64,000 bases of DNA from Sulfuricellaceae bacterium (GTDB taxonomy: Bacteria; Pseudomonadota; Gammaproteobacteria; Burkholderiales; Sulfuricellaceae). The notes beneath the pieces were generated by a model, which ran no database searches, had not been told where the DNA came from, and worked only from the letters and a program-made list of their open reading frames with translations. The translations under genes were made by a program, and so were the position numbers. Positions 16,602 through 24,918 of the stretch are shown here, in pieces; positions within the stretch are counted from its first letter, which is position 1, and each line of letters begins with the position of its first letter. The stretch spans positions 1-64,000 of the forward strand of contig JAUYFQ010000073.1 in assembly GCA_030690895.1 (NCBI GenBank), written 5' to 3'.

Positions 16602-17804
16602 ATGCTGAGTTTCCAATATACCGCTATCGACAAGGACGGCAATCAGGCACGCGGGAAGCTGAGCGCGGTGAACGAGGTCGATCTGGAACTGCGCTTGCAG
16701 CGCATGGGGATGGACCTGATCACGGCCAGCAAGCTGGGGCAGTCCAGGCATTTGGGCGGCATGGCGGTGACGAGACAGGATCTCATCACCTTCTGTTTCC
16801 ACATGGAGCAATTGTCGCGTGCGGGTATCCCCGTGCTGGAAGGGTTAACCGACTTGCGCGATAGTATCGAACAGCCGAGATTCAGGGAGGTGCTGTCCGC
16901 CATGCTGGAAGACATGGAAGGCGGAAAAACCCTGTCGCAAGCCATGGCGGAGCATCCTGCCGTATTCGACAGTCTGTTTGTCAGCCTGATTCGCGCGGGC
17001 GAGCAGAGTGGAATGATGACGGAAGTGTTCCAGAACCTGGCGACGACTTACCGTTGGCAGGACGAGCTGGTTGCCCAGACGCGACGTTTGCTGATGTATC
17101 CGGCCATGGTGTTTGTGGTGGTCGGCGCCGTCATCGTTTTTCTGATGATGTACCTTGTCCCGCAACTGGTTTCCTTCCTGAAAAATATGGGGCAGGCGCT
17201 GCCCCTCCAGACGCGGGTGCTGATATTTGTGTCCGATGTGTTTGTCCATTACTGGCCGCTGGTATTCGGCCTGCCCATCGCACTGGTGGTCGCGGCCATG
17301 GTCGCGATACAGAAAAGTGACGGTGCACGCTATGCCTGGGACGGTATGAAGCTGCGCCTGCCCTTTGTCGGGCCAATCTTGAAAAAGATCATTCTTGCCC
17401 GTTTCGCCAATTTTTTTGCACTCATGTATCAGTCCGGGATTACCGTTCTTGACGCGATGAAAACCAGTGAAGGGATCGTCGTCAATCGGGTCATTGCCGA
17501 CGGACTGGCTCGCGCGGGCCAGCAGATTGCGGCCGGAGACAGTGTGGCGGGCAGTTTTGAAACAACCGGTATTTTTCCACCGCTGGTCATACGCATGTTG
17601 CGCGTGGGCGAGGCGACCGGCGGACTGGATACGGCCCTGCTTAATGTCACGTATTTTTACAACCGCGAAGTCAAGGAGTCCACCGAAAAACTGCTCAAAA
17701 TGCTGGAACCCGCGTTGACGGTTGGGCTGGGAATCGTCCTGGCGATCATCATGTTTTCAGTATTGACCCCGATTTACGACATTCTTGGAAAAATGAAGTT
17801 CTGA
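16602..17804 (+). CDS. mshG: GspF/PilC/MshG-type inner-membrane platform protein
   Basis: 400 residues, the usual length. Two repeated GspF domains (about 65-185 and 270-390) are each preceded by cytoplasmic helices, with three membrane segments, including V-F-V-V-V-G-A-V-I-V-F-L-M-M near 175 and the final one near 380. The L-S-R-A-G-I-P-V-L-E-G-L and M-L-R-V-G-E-A-T-G-G-L-D motifs are family signatures. It is the platform on which MshE acts. The next gene starts two bases after its stop. Confidence 0.93.
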   Translation: MLSFQYTAIDKDGNQARGKLSAVNEVDLELRLQRMGMDLITASKLGQSRHLGGMAVTRQDLITFCFHMEQLSRAGIPVLEGLTDLRDSIEQPRFREVLSAMLEDMEGGKTLSQAMAEHPAVFDSLFVSLIRAGEQSGMMTEVFQNLATTYRWQDELVAQTRRLLMYPAMVFVVVGAVIVFLMMYLVPQLVSFLKNMGQALPLQTRVLIFVSDVFVHYWPLVFGLPIALVVAAMVAIQKSDGARYAWDGMKLRLPFVGPILKKIILARFANFFALMYQSGITVLDAMKTSEGIVVNRVIADGLARAGQQIAAGDSVAGSFETTGIFPPLVIRMLRVGEATGGLDTALLNVTYFYNREVKESTEKLLKMLEPALTVGLGIVLAIIMFSVLTPIYDILGKMKF

Positions 17805-17806
17805 TC

Positions 17807-19330
17807 ATGGCATCCCAGATCATCATATGCATCACGCTGGATATTGCTTTCGTTGCCGTTATTCGCGACGACGTGCCGGTCGATTACCAGAATTTTCATG
17901 CCACAGACGAGGGATTTCGCACGTTTGGCGACTTTTTGAAAGCGCATGACGAGTTGCCGATCCATCTTATGGTGGACTCGGTCGAAGAGGATTACCACAT
18001 GGAAACCTTGCCGCATGTGGGCGGATCTGCGCGGCATGAATTGGTGAACCGCAAGCTCAGGCAGGTATATCGTAACGGTTTTTTCTGCGCGGCCTGGATT
18101 CAGGGGCGGGATGCGGGCAAGCGCCGCGACGACCATTATCTTTTTGTCGCGGTGACAAACACCGATATCCTGAAACCCTGGCTTGGCGTGATAGAAGCCA
18201 GCCAGGCAGCGTTGGCCGGCGTGTATCTTCTGCCCATGGTGACCGAAGCGGTGCTGGCTTATATGGGGTTCGGCCAAAGTACCTTGCTGGTGGTGACGTG
18301 GCACAACCTGGGTTTGCGGCAAAGTTATTTTCAGAATGGCAAACTCCGGGCAAGCCGGATTGCAGTGCATGACAACGATGGCGCGCCAGAGCATTTTTTC
18401 AGGGATGAAATCGGGAAAACCCGCTTGTACCTCAACAGTTTGCGCCTGACGGCGCGAGATGAGCGTCTTGACCTGCTGTTGATTGACCCGCGCGATTTGC
18501 TGGGTGGCTTGCAGCAACTGCTGGATGCTGACCCCACTCTTGATTGCGTCCGATTTGGGCAGGACAAGTTGGCTTCCTGGTTCCCCGGCATCCTCAATAA
18601 TGCCAGTTCGTACATGCTCCATCTGTTAATGCTGGCGCGTCGTCGCCCCGCGCGCAGCCTTGCGCCGGATTCTGTCATCCGGCGTTACTGGCAATGTCAG
18701 CAGCGCCGATTGCTCTATCGTATCAGCGTGGTGACACTTGCGTTGTCATGTGCCTGGATTGGAACCAATGTGGTGTTGAAGCATCAGGCAGAGGCAAAAA
18801 TACAGGAAATCGAGCGGCAAATTCAGTTGCAACGATCGGCATACCAGACCGAGGCCCGGAGTTTCCCATTGGCGCCTGCTTCGGCAGACGACATGGGAAA
18901 GGCGGTTGAGCTTGCTGCGGCCATCCAGCGGGGAAACAGAACCCCGGAACGACTGATGCAAACGGCCAGTCGTGCAATGGAACATCATCCGGAAATCATG
19001 CTGATGCGCCTGGACTGGTATCGGGAGGGGGCAGACCCCGGAGGGAGCACGCTCCAACCCTCTGCTTCTAACAACGGCGAGCATGAATCGGGTGAGTTGC
19101 GAGGTGAAATCAAACACTTCAGGGGGGATTATCGTTCGGCAGTGGGCAACGTCCAGGCGTTTGTCGGGCATTTGCGTCAGGACCGTGAAGTCGAAAGCGT
19201 TTCGGTGACACAGTTGCCACTGAATGCGCGCTCCAGTTCGGTGTTGAGCGGGAACACGCTGGATACGCTGGCGACCGGCGAGATGCGAGCTGAATTTGGC
19301 GTTCGCCTGACGCTCAAGGGACGGCCATGA
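17807..19330 (+). CDS. PilM/PilN- or MshI-like pilus assembly protein
   Basis: 507 residues. The N-terminal 290 or so residues look like a cytoplasmic actin-like/GspL-type region with weak sequence identity. One membrane helix follows at about 300-325 (V-V-T-L-A-L-S-C-A-W-I-G-T), then a coiled-coil-like segment (I-Q-E-I-E-R-Q-I-Q-L-Q) and a PilN-like C-terminal domain. The position between GspF and a PilO-like gene fits an MshI/PilM-PilN fusion. The call rests mainly on topology and context. It overlaps the next gene by four bases. Confidence 0.65.
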   Translation: MASQIIICITLDIAFVAVIRDDVPVDYQNFHATDEGFRTFGDFLKAHDELPIHLMVDSVEEDYHMETLPHVGGSARHELVNRKLRQVYRNGFFCAAWIQGRDAGKRRDDHYLFVAVTNTDILKPWLGVIEASQAALAGVYLLPMVTEAVLAYMGFGQSTLLVVTWHNLGLRQSYFQNGKLRASRIAVHDNDGAPEHFFRDEIGKTRLYLNSLRLTARDERLDLLLIDPRDLLGGLQQLLDADPTLDCVRFGQDKLASWFPGILNNASSYMLHLLMLARRRPARSLAPDSVIRRYWQCQQRRLLYRISVVTLALSCAWIGTNVVLKHQAEAKIQEIERQIQLQRSAYQTEARSFPLAPASADDMGKAVELAAAIQRGNRTPERLMQTASRAMEHHPEIMLMRLDWYREGADPGGSTLQPSASNNGEHESGELRGEIKHFRGDYRSAVGNVQAFVGHLRQDREVESVSVTQLPLNARSSSVLSGNTLDTLATGEMRAEFGVRLTLKGRP

Positions 19331-19947
19331 AGTTCTCGAATGCTGACTGGCTGGCGCTAAGGATGCCCATCGCGGTAATTGTAGTGGTCATGCTGTCCGG
19401 TGCTGCTCTGGTGGCAGGCACGCATGCTGCGCTTAAAAAAACCAACGCTAACGTCATCGCGAGCGAGAAGTCATTGAAAGAAGCACGTGACCAGCTTTAC
19501 AAGTCTGGAGAGGAGAAAAACCGGATTTTGCGTTTTAGCCAGTCTTACCTCGACTTGCAGCAAGCAGGGTTTGTCGGCGAGGAGGAGCGCATCAACTGGG
19601 TCGATGCCTTGCGAGCCACCAGCCTGCAACTCAAGCTATTCGGCGCCAATTATCAGATCGAAGCCCGTCAGGCATACAAGCCACAGGGTTTGCCGGATAC
19701 GGGAAATTTCCACCTGTATCGCTCAGTCATGAAGCTGGATCTGGGTTTGCTGCATGAAGAGGACTTGATGCGGTTTCTTGGCGCGTTGGCCAACCAGAAA
19801 GTTGGCTTGTTCTCGTTGCAGACCTGTTCCCTGCAAAACAGCCGGTCGGGCGGCGCAGTGCAGACAAAGGGGCAGCCCAATCTCAAGGCCGATTGCACGA
19901 TAGACTGGATCACCCTTTCCGAAAGCAAAGAGCAGGAATCGCCGTGA
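19327..19947 (+). CDS. PilO/MshJ-like pilus assembly protein
   Basis: 206 residues. One N-terminal membrane helix (about residues 14-34) is followed by a coiled coil (about 40-75) and a small globular domain, the architecture of PilO/MshJ. Sequence conservation is low. It starts inside the stop of the preceding gene and ends in a GTGA overlap with the next, so the three are a tightly coupled unit of inner-membrane alignment proteins. Confidence 0.65.
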   Translation: MKFSNADWLALRMPIAVIVVVMLSGAALVAGTHAALKKTNANVIASEKSLKEARDQLYKSGEEKNRILRFSQSYLDLQQAGFVGEEERINWVDALRATSLQLKLFGANYQIEARQAYKPQGLPDTGNFHLYRSVMKLDLGLLHEEDLMRFLGALANQKVGLFSLQTCSLQNSRSGGAVQTKGQPNLKADCTIDWITLSESKEQESP

Positions 19948-20456
19948 AAGTCGCCACTATCCTCCTTCTTGTTGCACTCATGCCTATCTCGCCAGTTCAG
20001 GCGGAACCTAATGCGCCAGTTCCTGCGGCGCCCAAGGCAACTATTTTAGCCGCGCCCAAGGCGCTGGGTCGTTTGTTTTTTACGCCTGAGCAGCGCGCCA
20101 GAATGGATGTGGCCAGGCAGAGCGAGCGTAGCGTCACCCTGGATCCCGAGCAGGAAGCGCCCGAACCTGCGCCGTCAACCGTTACCCTGAACGGCATCAT
20201 CACCCCCAGCAACGGGCAACCCATGGTCTGGATCAATGGTCGTCTGCAGGAGCAGGGGCGTGCGCCCGCCCCAGTCGTCATGCCGAAAACAGGTCGCCAG
20301 GTCAGCGTGGTTTCCCCCGATGGCAGCAACCGGATTTCCTTGAAAGTCGGCCAAAGCATCGATACCGGTAGTGGCAAAGTGGAGGAGGGGTGGCGTCAAA
20401 ACACGTCCGCCACGCAAGCAGAACCCCGAGAACCAGATAAAAATGATCGCCAATGA
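19944..20456 (+). CDS. MshK-like periplasmic pilus protein
   Basis: 170 residues from the GTG at 19944, which overlaps the previous stop. An N-terminal signal peptide (K-V-A-T-I-L-L-L-V-A-L-M-P-I-S-P-V-Q-A, cleavage after QA) is followed by a Pro/Ala-rich region and a small C-terminal domain with V-T-L-N-G-I-I-T-P-S-N-G-Q-P-M-V-W-I-N-G, like the GspC/MshK beta domain that contacts the secretin. An ATG upstream at 19893 would bury the signal peptide and is rejected. It overlaps the next gene by 14 bases. Confidence 0.65.
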   Translation: MKVATILLLVALMPISPVQAEPNAPVPAAPKATILAAPKALGRLFFTPEQRARMDVARQSERSVTLDPEQEAPEPAPSTVTLNGIITPSNGQPMVWINGRLQEQGRAPAPVVMPKTGRQVSVVSPDGSNRISLKVGQSIDTGSGKVEEGWRQNTSATQAEPREPDKNDRQ

Positions 20457-22881
20457 TCCTCATTCTCGCCCTGGAAATTCGCAGCGCGGCGTGGCCTTGA
20501 TTCTCCTGCTCATGCTGGTCAGCGTGGGGGCGTTGGCGGTGTTTGTGACTGGACTGAATCGGGCGTCGCAGCAGTTGGAACGCGACAGGATTACCAATCA
20601 AGCGCTGGCTCAGGCAAAGGATGCGTTGATTGGGTATGCGGTAACGTATCGGGATAAGCATCCTGACGAGGTGTTCGGTTATTTGCCCTGCCCGGATGCT
20701 GATGGCAACGGCGTGGCCGAATCGCCCTGTGGCGGCACAGATGTTTCTGTGATTGGCCGCTTACCTTGGAAAACGCTAGGCTTACCGCCAATTCGGGATG
20801 GCGACGGGGAGTGTCTATGGTACGCAGTCTCCGGACACGCAAAAAACAACCCCAAAACAGATGAATTGAATTGGGATACCGTTGGCCAGTTTGAAATCAG
20901 AAATGCCGCCAACACCGTACTTGTTAACGCAGGCGTCCACAATACCCCCTGGGCTGTGATAATGGCTCCACGCTCTGTTATCAGCAGTCAAGACCGTTTT
21001 GCAGGGGGGGGGGGCTCCGAATGTGGGGGCAACAATACTGTTGCCGCCTATTTGGATGGCGCCGATCCTATTTATGCTGGCACAACCCCAGCAGCCAATG
21101 CGAACACTGTTCTGACGTTTTCAACAGCAGAAAGCATTCTCAGCAACACCAATAATGATCGAGGGCTATGGATTGCGGCCAGGGAAATTTTTGATCCCAT
21201 AAAAAAACGTAGCGATTTTTTGAAACAAATCAGAAGCCTGTTGAATGATCCGTACTTTGGCATGGTCGGCATTTCTGGTGTTACTAAGGGCACGGACAGC
21301 ATCTCATGCACCGACCTTAATTTGAGTATTGAAAACCAGGGTTTTTGTAAAAACTGGAAGGAAATGTTGTTACTAAGTCAGTTGCCTTCACCGTCATCTA
21401 TCACGATAGATGGCATGGCATCGGCTACATGTACGCGAGTTCTCCTCTTTGGAGGACAGCAAATAGCCAGTCAGATCCGTTTGACCTTGGCCGACAAGGG
21501 AAAATCACTCAATTACCTGGAAGACCCAAATCTGGCTGTATTCAAGGCGCCGATCGCAGATGGCAGCACCTTTAGTGGTATCTATGATTTCGATAAAGCC
21601 ACCCCAAGTTCTGATGTCATTCGATGCATCAATGGGGGCGCAGTACAAAAGTCATTTGCAGGTAATTTTGATACTTTCTCTGCTACCGGTACTCTGGTGA
21701 GCAACATTGACGGCATTAAAACTTACGATACTGGCGTCACCACCAATACGACAGACAAGACGCTCACCATGAGTGGCGTCACAGGTACTGCGGGCGCTTG
21801 TTTCTGGTATCCCGACGCCATTCCTCTCGCAGGTAAAACCCTGCGAGCCTTTTACGATTACCGGTTTTCCACTCCAGATACTTACGCAACGACGGGTGCC
21901 GCCAGGGATCGTGGAAATGGCTTTACCTTTCAGATGGTACGCAGCGATTTCGGTTACTTCCCGGACGAATGCGGTTCGGAAGCCGATATGGGCGCATTGA
22001 CACTGGGCGGGTCTGGATGGAACAGCGACTCCCTTCTCATTGAAACCGATGTCCGCAAAAATTCCACGAAGGATGACCCTGCTGAAAATCATACCGCCAT
22101 CATGTATGGCGGCAACCTGACTCATTCGCTTACCAATGGCAACCCCACTACTGCTTGTAATGGCACTGCCGCAGGCTGCCGCCATAATCCAGCCAACAAA
22201 TTTGAAGAATCACCGGGTACGCTTTCGCACAACCAGCGTATCGAAATTCATACCGGTTGCAATTCGACTTGTTCCACTTGTAACCCGGCCAGCCATGTCG
22301 CACCCAACACTTATGCCAGGATCAGCACCTGGGTCGATTGCATTGACTGCGATGATGTGGCCACCAATGTGCGGGATGCCGAACTCATAACATATCAGCA
22401 GAACAGGGATTTTAGTGCGCCAGGAAACTGGGGCGGAACAAGCTGGATGCTGGGGAGTAGCGTTTTCTCTCATGTGGCGGGAGCATATGCAGCCACACTC
22501 CCGAATACAGCACTGAGAAGCCCCCCTTTTGCAGGAACAACTTTTGAAGTGGCCATGAAAATTGCAACCAGTAGCCCAGGGAAACTTGTGATTTCAATTG
22601 GCGGGGTCTCCGCTACAGCCATCGATCTGGTGGCGGGGAGCATCGATCATGTGGCGCGAATTACCGCAACGTCGACCGGCGCGCTGACGTTGAAGCCCGA
22701 TGCCACATGGGAAGGGAGCATTGACAATGTCAGCGTTAAACGCCTGCCAACTATTCAGCGTTGCGTTGCGCTCGACCCAAAACTAAATTCAATGTATTTC
22801 GGGTTTACCGGTGGATTCCGTTCCAGCGTTAATGACAGCCAAGGCGTGACCTTCCGAAATTTCTACCTGCGTAGTGAATAA
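20443..22881 (+). CDS. large pilin-associated protein with lectin-like domain
   Basis: 812 residues. It has a single hydrophobic N-terminal helix (Q-R-G-V-A-L-I-L-L-L-M-L-V) of PilX/MshP type. A domain then follows that is shared with the downstream pilin (D-A-L-I-G-Y, L-P-C-P-D, G-R-L-P-W-K-T-L-G-L). From about residue 410 comes a ConA-like/L-type-lectin-like region (R-G-N-G-F-T-F-Q; S-L-L-I-E-T-D-V-R; N-H-T-A-I-M-Y; closing Y-F-G-F-T-G-G-F). About 120 residues resembling a carbohydrate-binding beta-sandwich interrupt that region just before its last strands. It is Cys-rich. I infer a tip or minor-pilin adhesin. An 11-G tract interrupts the early part (21004-21014). Confidence 0.7.
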   Translation: MIANDPHSRPGNSQRGVALILLLMLVSVGALAVFVTGLNRASQQLERDRITNQALAQAKDALIGYAVTYRDKHPDEVFGYLPCPDADGNGVAESPCGGTDVSVIGRLPWKTLGLPPIRDGDGECLWYAVSGHAKNNPKTDELNWDTVGQFEIRNAANTVLVNAGVHNTPWAVIMAPRSVISSQDRFAGGGGSECGGNNTVAAYLDGADPIYAGTTPAANANTVLTFSTAESILSNTNNDRGLWIAAREIFDPIKKRSDFLKQIRSLLNDPYFGMVGISGVTKGTDSISCTDLNLSIENQGFCKNWKEMLLLSQLPSPSSITIDGMASATCTRVLLFGGQQIASQIRLTLADKGKSLNYLEDPNLAVFKAPIADGSTFSGIYDFDKATPSSDVIRCINGGAVQKSFAGNFDTFSATGTLVSNIDGIKTYDTGVTTNTTDKTLTMSGVTGTAGACFWYPDAIPLAGKTLRAFYDYRFSTPDTYATTGAARDRGNGFTFQMVRSDFGYFPDECGSEADMGALTLGGSGWNSDSLLIETDVRKNSTKDDPAENHTAIMYGGNLTHSLTNGNPTTACNGTAAGCRHNPANKFEESPGTLSHNQRIEIHTGCNSTCSTCNPASHVAPNTYARISTWVDCIDCDDVATNVRDAELITYQQNRDFSAPGNWGGTSWMLGSSVFSHVAGAYAATLPNTALRSPPFAGTTFEVAMKIATSSPGKLVISIGGVSATAIDLVAGSIDHVARITATSTGALTLKPDATWEGSIDNVSVKRLPTIQRCVALDPKLNSMYFGFTGGFRSSVNDSQGVTFRNFYLRSE
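21004..21014 (+). repeat. G11 homopolymer in the adhesin reading frame
   Basis: Eleven consecutive G encode Gly-Gly-Gly and part of a fourth glycine near residue 190 of the lectin-like protein. A tract this long is prone to slipped-strand change; a gain or loss of one base would truncate the protein. Confidence 0.9.
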
Positions 22882-22953
22882 CACACCGAATTGCATAGTG
22901 ACTTGTACATTAAAGTATGGCCAGATAAGATGACCATATTTAAGGAGGCATCC

Positions 22954-23181
22954 ATGAGTCAGTTCAATATTGCAGAAGCAAAATCACATTTCTCCGAACT
23001 GGTGAAAAAGGCCATGTTGGGCGAGGAAGTGGTGATTGCCAAGGGCAACAAGCCTGTCCTGAAGCTGGTGCTGGTGGCCGAGGCGGCAAGGGAAAGAATG
23101 CCGGGGTCGGCAAAAGGCAAAATTACTTATTTGGCGCCGGATTTTGGCAATATTCCGGAAGATTTTCAGGATTACGTCTGA
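22954..23181 (+). CDS. Phd/YefM-family antitoxin
   Basis: 75 residues. The fold starts M-S-Q-F-N-I-A-E-A-K-S-H-F-S-E-L-V and continues G-E-E-V-V-I-A-K-G-N-K-P-V, the DNA-binding part of Phd antitoxins. The short C-terminal tail would bind the toxin. The strong ribosome site AAGGAGG at 22942-22948 fixes the start at 22954. Its last base is the first base of the toxin gene. A weak promoter-like pair (TTGTAC 22903, TAAGAT 22926, 17-base spacer) lies upstream; such pairs are usually autoregulated. Confidence 0.88.
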   Translation: MSQFNIAEAKSHFSELVKKAMLGEEVVIAKGNKPVLKLVLVAEAARERMPGSAKGKITYLAPDFGNIPEDFQDYV

Positions 23182-23567
23182 TGCGTCTTCTACTGGATAC
23201 CCCTGTTTTTCTGTGGTGGGTTAGCGATGCGCCGGAGTTGTCCGCCAAGGCCCGTGCGACGATCCGGAAGGGACAGAACGAGTGTTTCCTGAGCGTCGCG
23301 AGCGCGTGGGAAATAGCGATCAAAGTGAGTACGGGAAAGCTGGCCTTGTCACAACCGGTTGAACGCTTCGTTCCAGAACAGCTTGCCGCCAATGGTTTTC
23401 GGCTGCTGGGCATCGATTTTCGGCATGTCGCAAGAGTGGAAACCCTGCCATTTCACCACCGTGACCCATTTGACCGCTTGCTCGCGGCACAGGCCATGAG
23501 CGAGAAGATGCCTGTCGTTTCGGCTGATGCGGCGCTATCCGAATATGGTATCAAGCGAATCTGGTGA
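23181..23567 (+). CDS. PIN-domain (VapC-like) toxin ribonuclease
   Basis: 128 residues. The PIN-domain acidic residues are visible: Asp6 in R-L-L-L-D-T, Glu in A-W-E-I-A-I-K (near 48), Asp in H-R-D-P-F-D-R-L-L (near 93), and Asp in V-V-S-A-D (near 115). It is of the subgroup that pairs with Phd-type antitoxins. VapC enzymes cleave RNA; the target cannot be told from sequence. One-base overlap with the antitoxin. Confidence 0.9.
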   Translation: MRLLLDTPVFLWWVSDAPELSAKARATIRKGQNECFLSVASAWEIAIKVSTGKLALSQPVERFVPEQLAANGFRLLGIDFRHVARVETLPFHHRDPFDRLLAAQAMSEKMPVVSADAALSEYGIKRIW

Positions 23568-23621
23568 ATTCCATCGGGGGCACAGGGTGGGATGGTCATA
23601 AACGTGCAAAAAGGAGACATC

Positions 23622-24188
23622 ATGAATCTTGCCATGCCAGAACACCCCATTGATGTCCTGGAATATCTGGAAGGGGAGCTTCAAAGCGACATCCGCCACG
23701 AATACCTTGCCGGGCAGGTTTATGCCATGGCCGGCGCGGGAGAAAAGCATAACCGCATCAGCCTGAATGTCGCCTTCCACCTGCGCGCTGCCGCGCGCGG
23801 CAAGCCTTGTGGCGTATTCATTAGCGACATGAAAGTGCGGGTGGAGCAAAACGATGCTTTTTATTACCCCGACGTGATGGTGACATGCGACCCACAAGAC
23901 ACGGAATCCCTCTATAAACGATCCCCTTGCCTGATCGTCGAAGTGCTCTCTCCTTCCACGGAAGCTATCGACCGGCGAGAGAGATTTTTTGCCTACCGCA
24001 ATCTGCCCTCGTTGCGCCATTATCTGCTGGTTTCACAGGATCAGCGCCGGGTCGAGTGGCATAGTCGCGGCGAGGGTGGCGGCTGGCTACGCGCTGTGCT
24101 TGAAAACACAGGAACGATGGAAATTTCCTGCGAGGGCTTGGATGCCGTTTTTTCATTGGACGATATCTATGAAGATGTGTCGCTTTAA
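23622..24188 (+). CDS. Uma2-family (DUF820) PD-(D/E)XK nuclease-like protein
   Basis: 188 residues from the ATG at 23622 (ribosome site AAAGGAG just upstream). Uma2 core motifs are H-E-Y-L-A-G-Q-V-Y-A-M-A-G near residue 35, Y-Y-P-D-V-M-V near 85 and L-I-V-E-V-L-S-P-S-T near 108; these carry the D and E-X-V residues of the nuclease fold. The family is abundant in cyanobacteria and scattered elsewhere, of unknown function, and often near TA pairs or mobile genes. Its 3' end overlaps the next pilin gene by 20 bases in another frame. Confidence 0.85.
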   Translation: MNLAMPEHPIDVLEYLEGELQSDIRHEYLAGQVYAMAGAGEKHNRISLNVAFHLRAAARGKPCGVFISDMKVRVEQNDAFYYPDVMVTCDPQDTESLYKRSPCLIVEVLSPSTEAIDRRERFFAYRNLPSLRHYLLVSQDQRRVEWHSRGEGGGWLRAVLENTGTMEISCEGLDAVFSLDDIYEDVSL

Positions 24189-24885
24189 GCCGTCTGGCTT
24201 TACGCTGATCGAACTGGCGCTGGTGCTGGTTGTCGTGGCTTTGCTGATGGGGGGGCTATTGGTTCCGTTGTCCATGCAGATCGAGCAGCAGAAGACCCGT
24301 GAAACTTTGAAAGCGATGGAGGAAATCAAGGAGGCGTTGATTGGGTATTCAGTTGCCAATGACCGCCTCCCCTGTCCGGCAACCGTTGCAAGTAACGGTG
24401 CCGAGGCACCAGTTGGGGGTGGTGTTTGCACGCAAACAGAGGGGTTTGTGCCTGTTCAAACGCTAGGCTTGAGTCTGCCAGTTGATACTCAGGGGCTACT
24501 ACTGGACTCGTGGGGAAATCGAATTCGCTATCGCGTTACTGATTCCAATACGAATGCCTTTACTACTACGAATGGCATGAAGACAGCAACCATGAGCACT
24601 CTCTCACCAGACTTGCATGTGTGCGCGAGTAATGTCGGCATCACCGGCGTCACCTGTGGCACAGCGCTGTCATTGGTGAATACAGCCCCAGTACTTATTC
24701 TTTCCCAAGGAAAAAACTGGGCAAGCGTTCCATCAATTGACGAAGCTGCCAATATCAATGGCGATATTGTGTTTGTCAGTCACACCCTAAGTGATGCAGT
24801 CGGCAATGAATTCGACGACCTCGTTACCTGGCTTTCCCCCAACATTCTGTTCAACCGCATGGTGGCTGCAGGACGTTTGCCCTGA
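24169..24885 (+). CDS. type IV pilin-like minor pilin
   Basis: 238 residues. Prepilin signal M-K-M-C-R-F-K-P-S-G followed by F-T-L-I-E-L; cleavage after Gly10, with Glu at mature position 5. Then a hydrophobic helix and a globular domain starting K-E-A-L-I-G-Y-S-V-A-N-D-R-L-P-C-P. The same domain, down to a L-D-S-W-G-N-R-I-R-Y segment, occurs in the lectin-like protein upstream, so the two are likely partners. The start lies within the Uma2 gene with no clear ribosome site; the ATG at 24175 is an alternative. It probably ends the pilus operon. Confidence 0.83.
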   Translation: MKMCRFKPSGFTLIELALVLVVVALLMGGLLVPLSMQIEQQKTRETLKAMEEIKEALIGYSVANDRLPCPATVASNGAEAPVGGGVCTQTEGFVPVQTLGLSLPVDTQGLLLDSWGNRIRYRVTDSNTNAFTTTNGMKTATMSTLSPDLHVCASNVGITGVTCGTALSLVNTAPVLILSQGKNWASVPSIDEAANINGDIVFVSHTLSDAVGNEFDDLVTWLSPNILFNRMVAAGRLP

Positions 24886-24918
24886 CAGGGGTTCGCAGCC
24901 GCAAAGGTCGCGCCCCTT

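Noticed and set aside
21652-22185. 177-codon minus-strand frame inside the lectin-like gene
   Set aside because: No ribosome site and no recognisable domain; the plus-strand frame explains the region.
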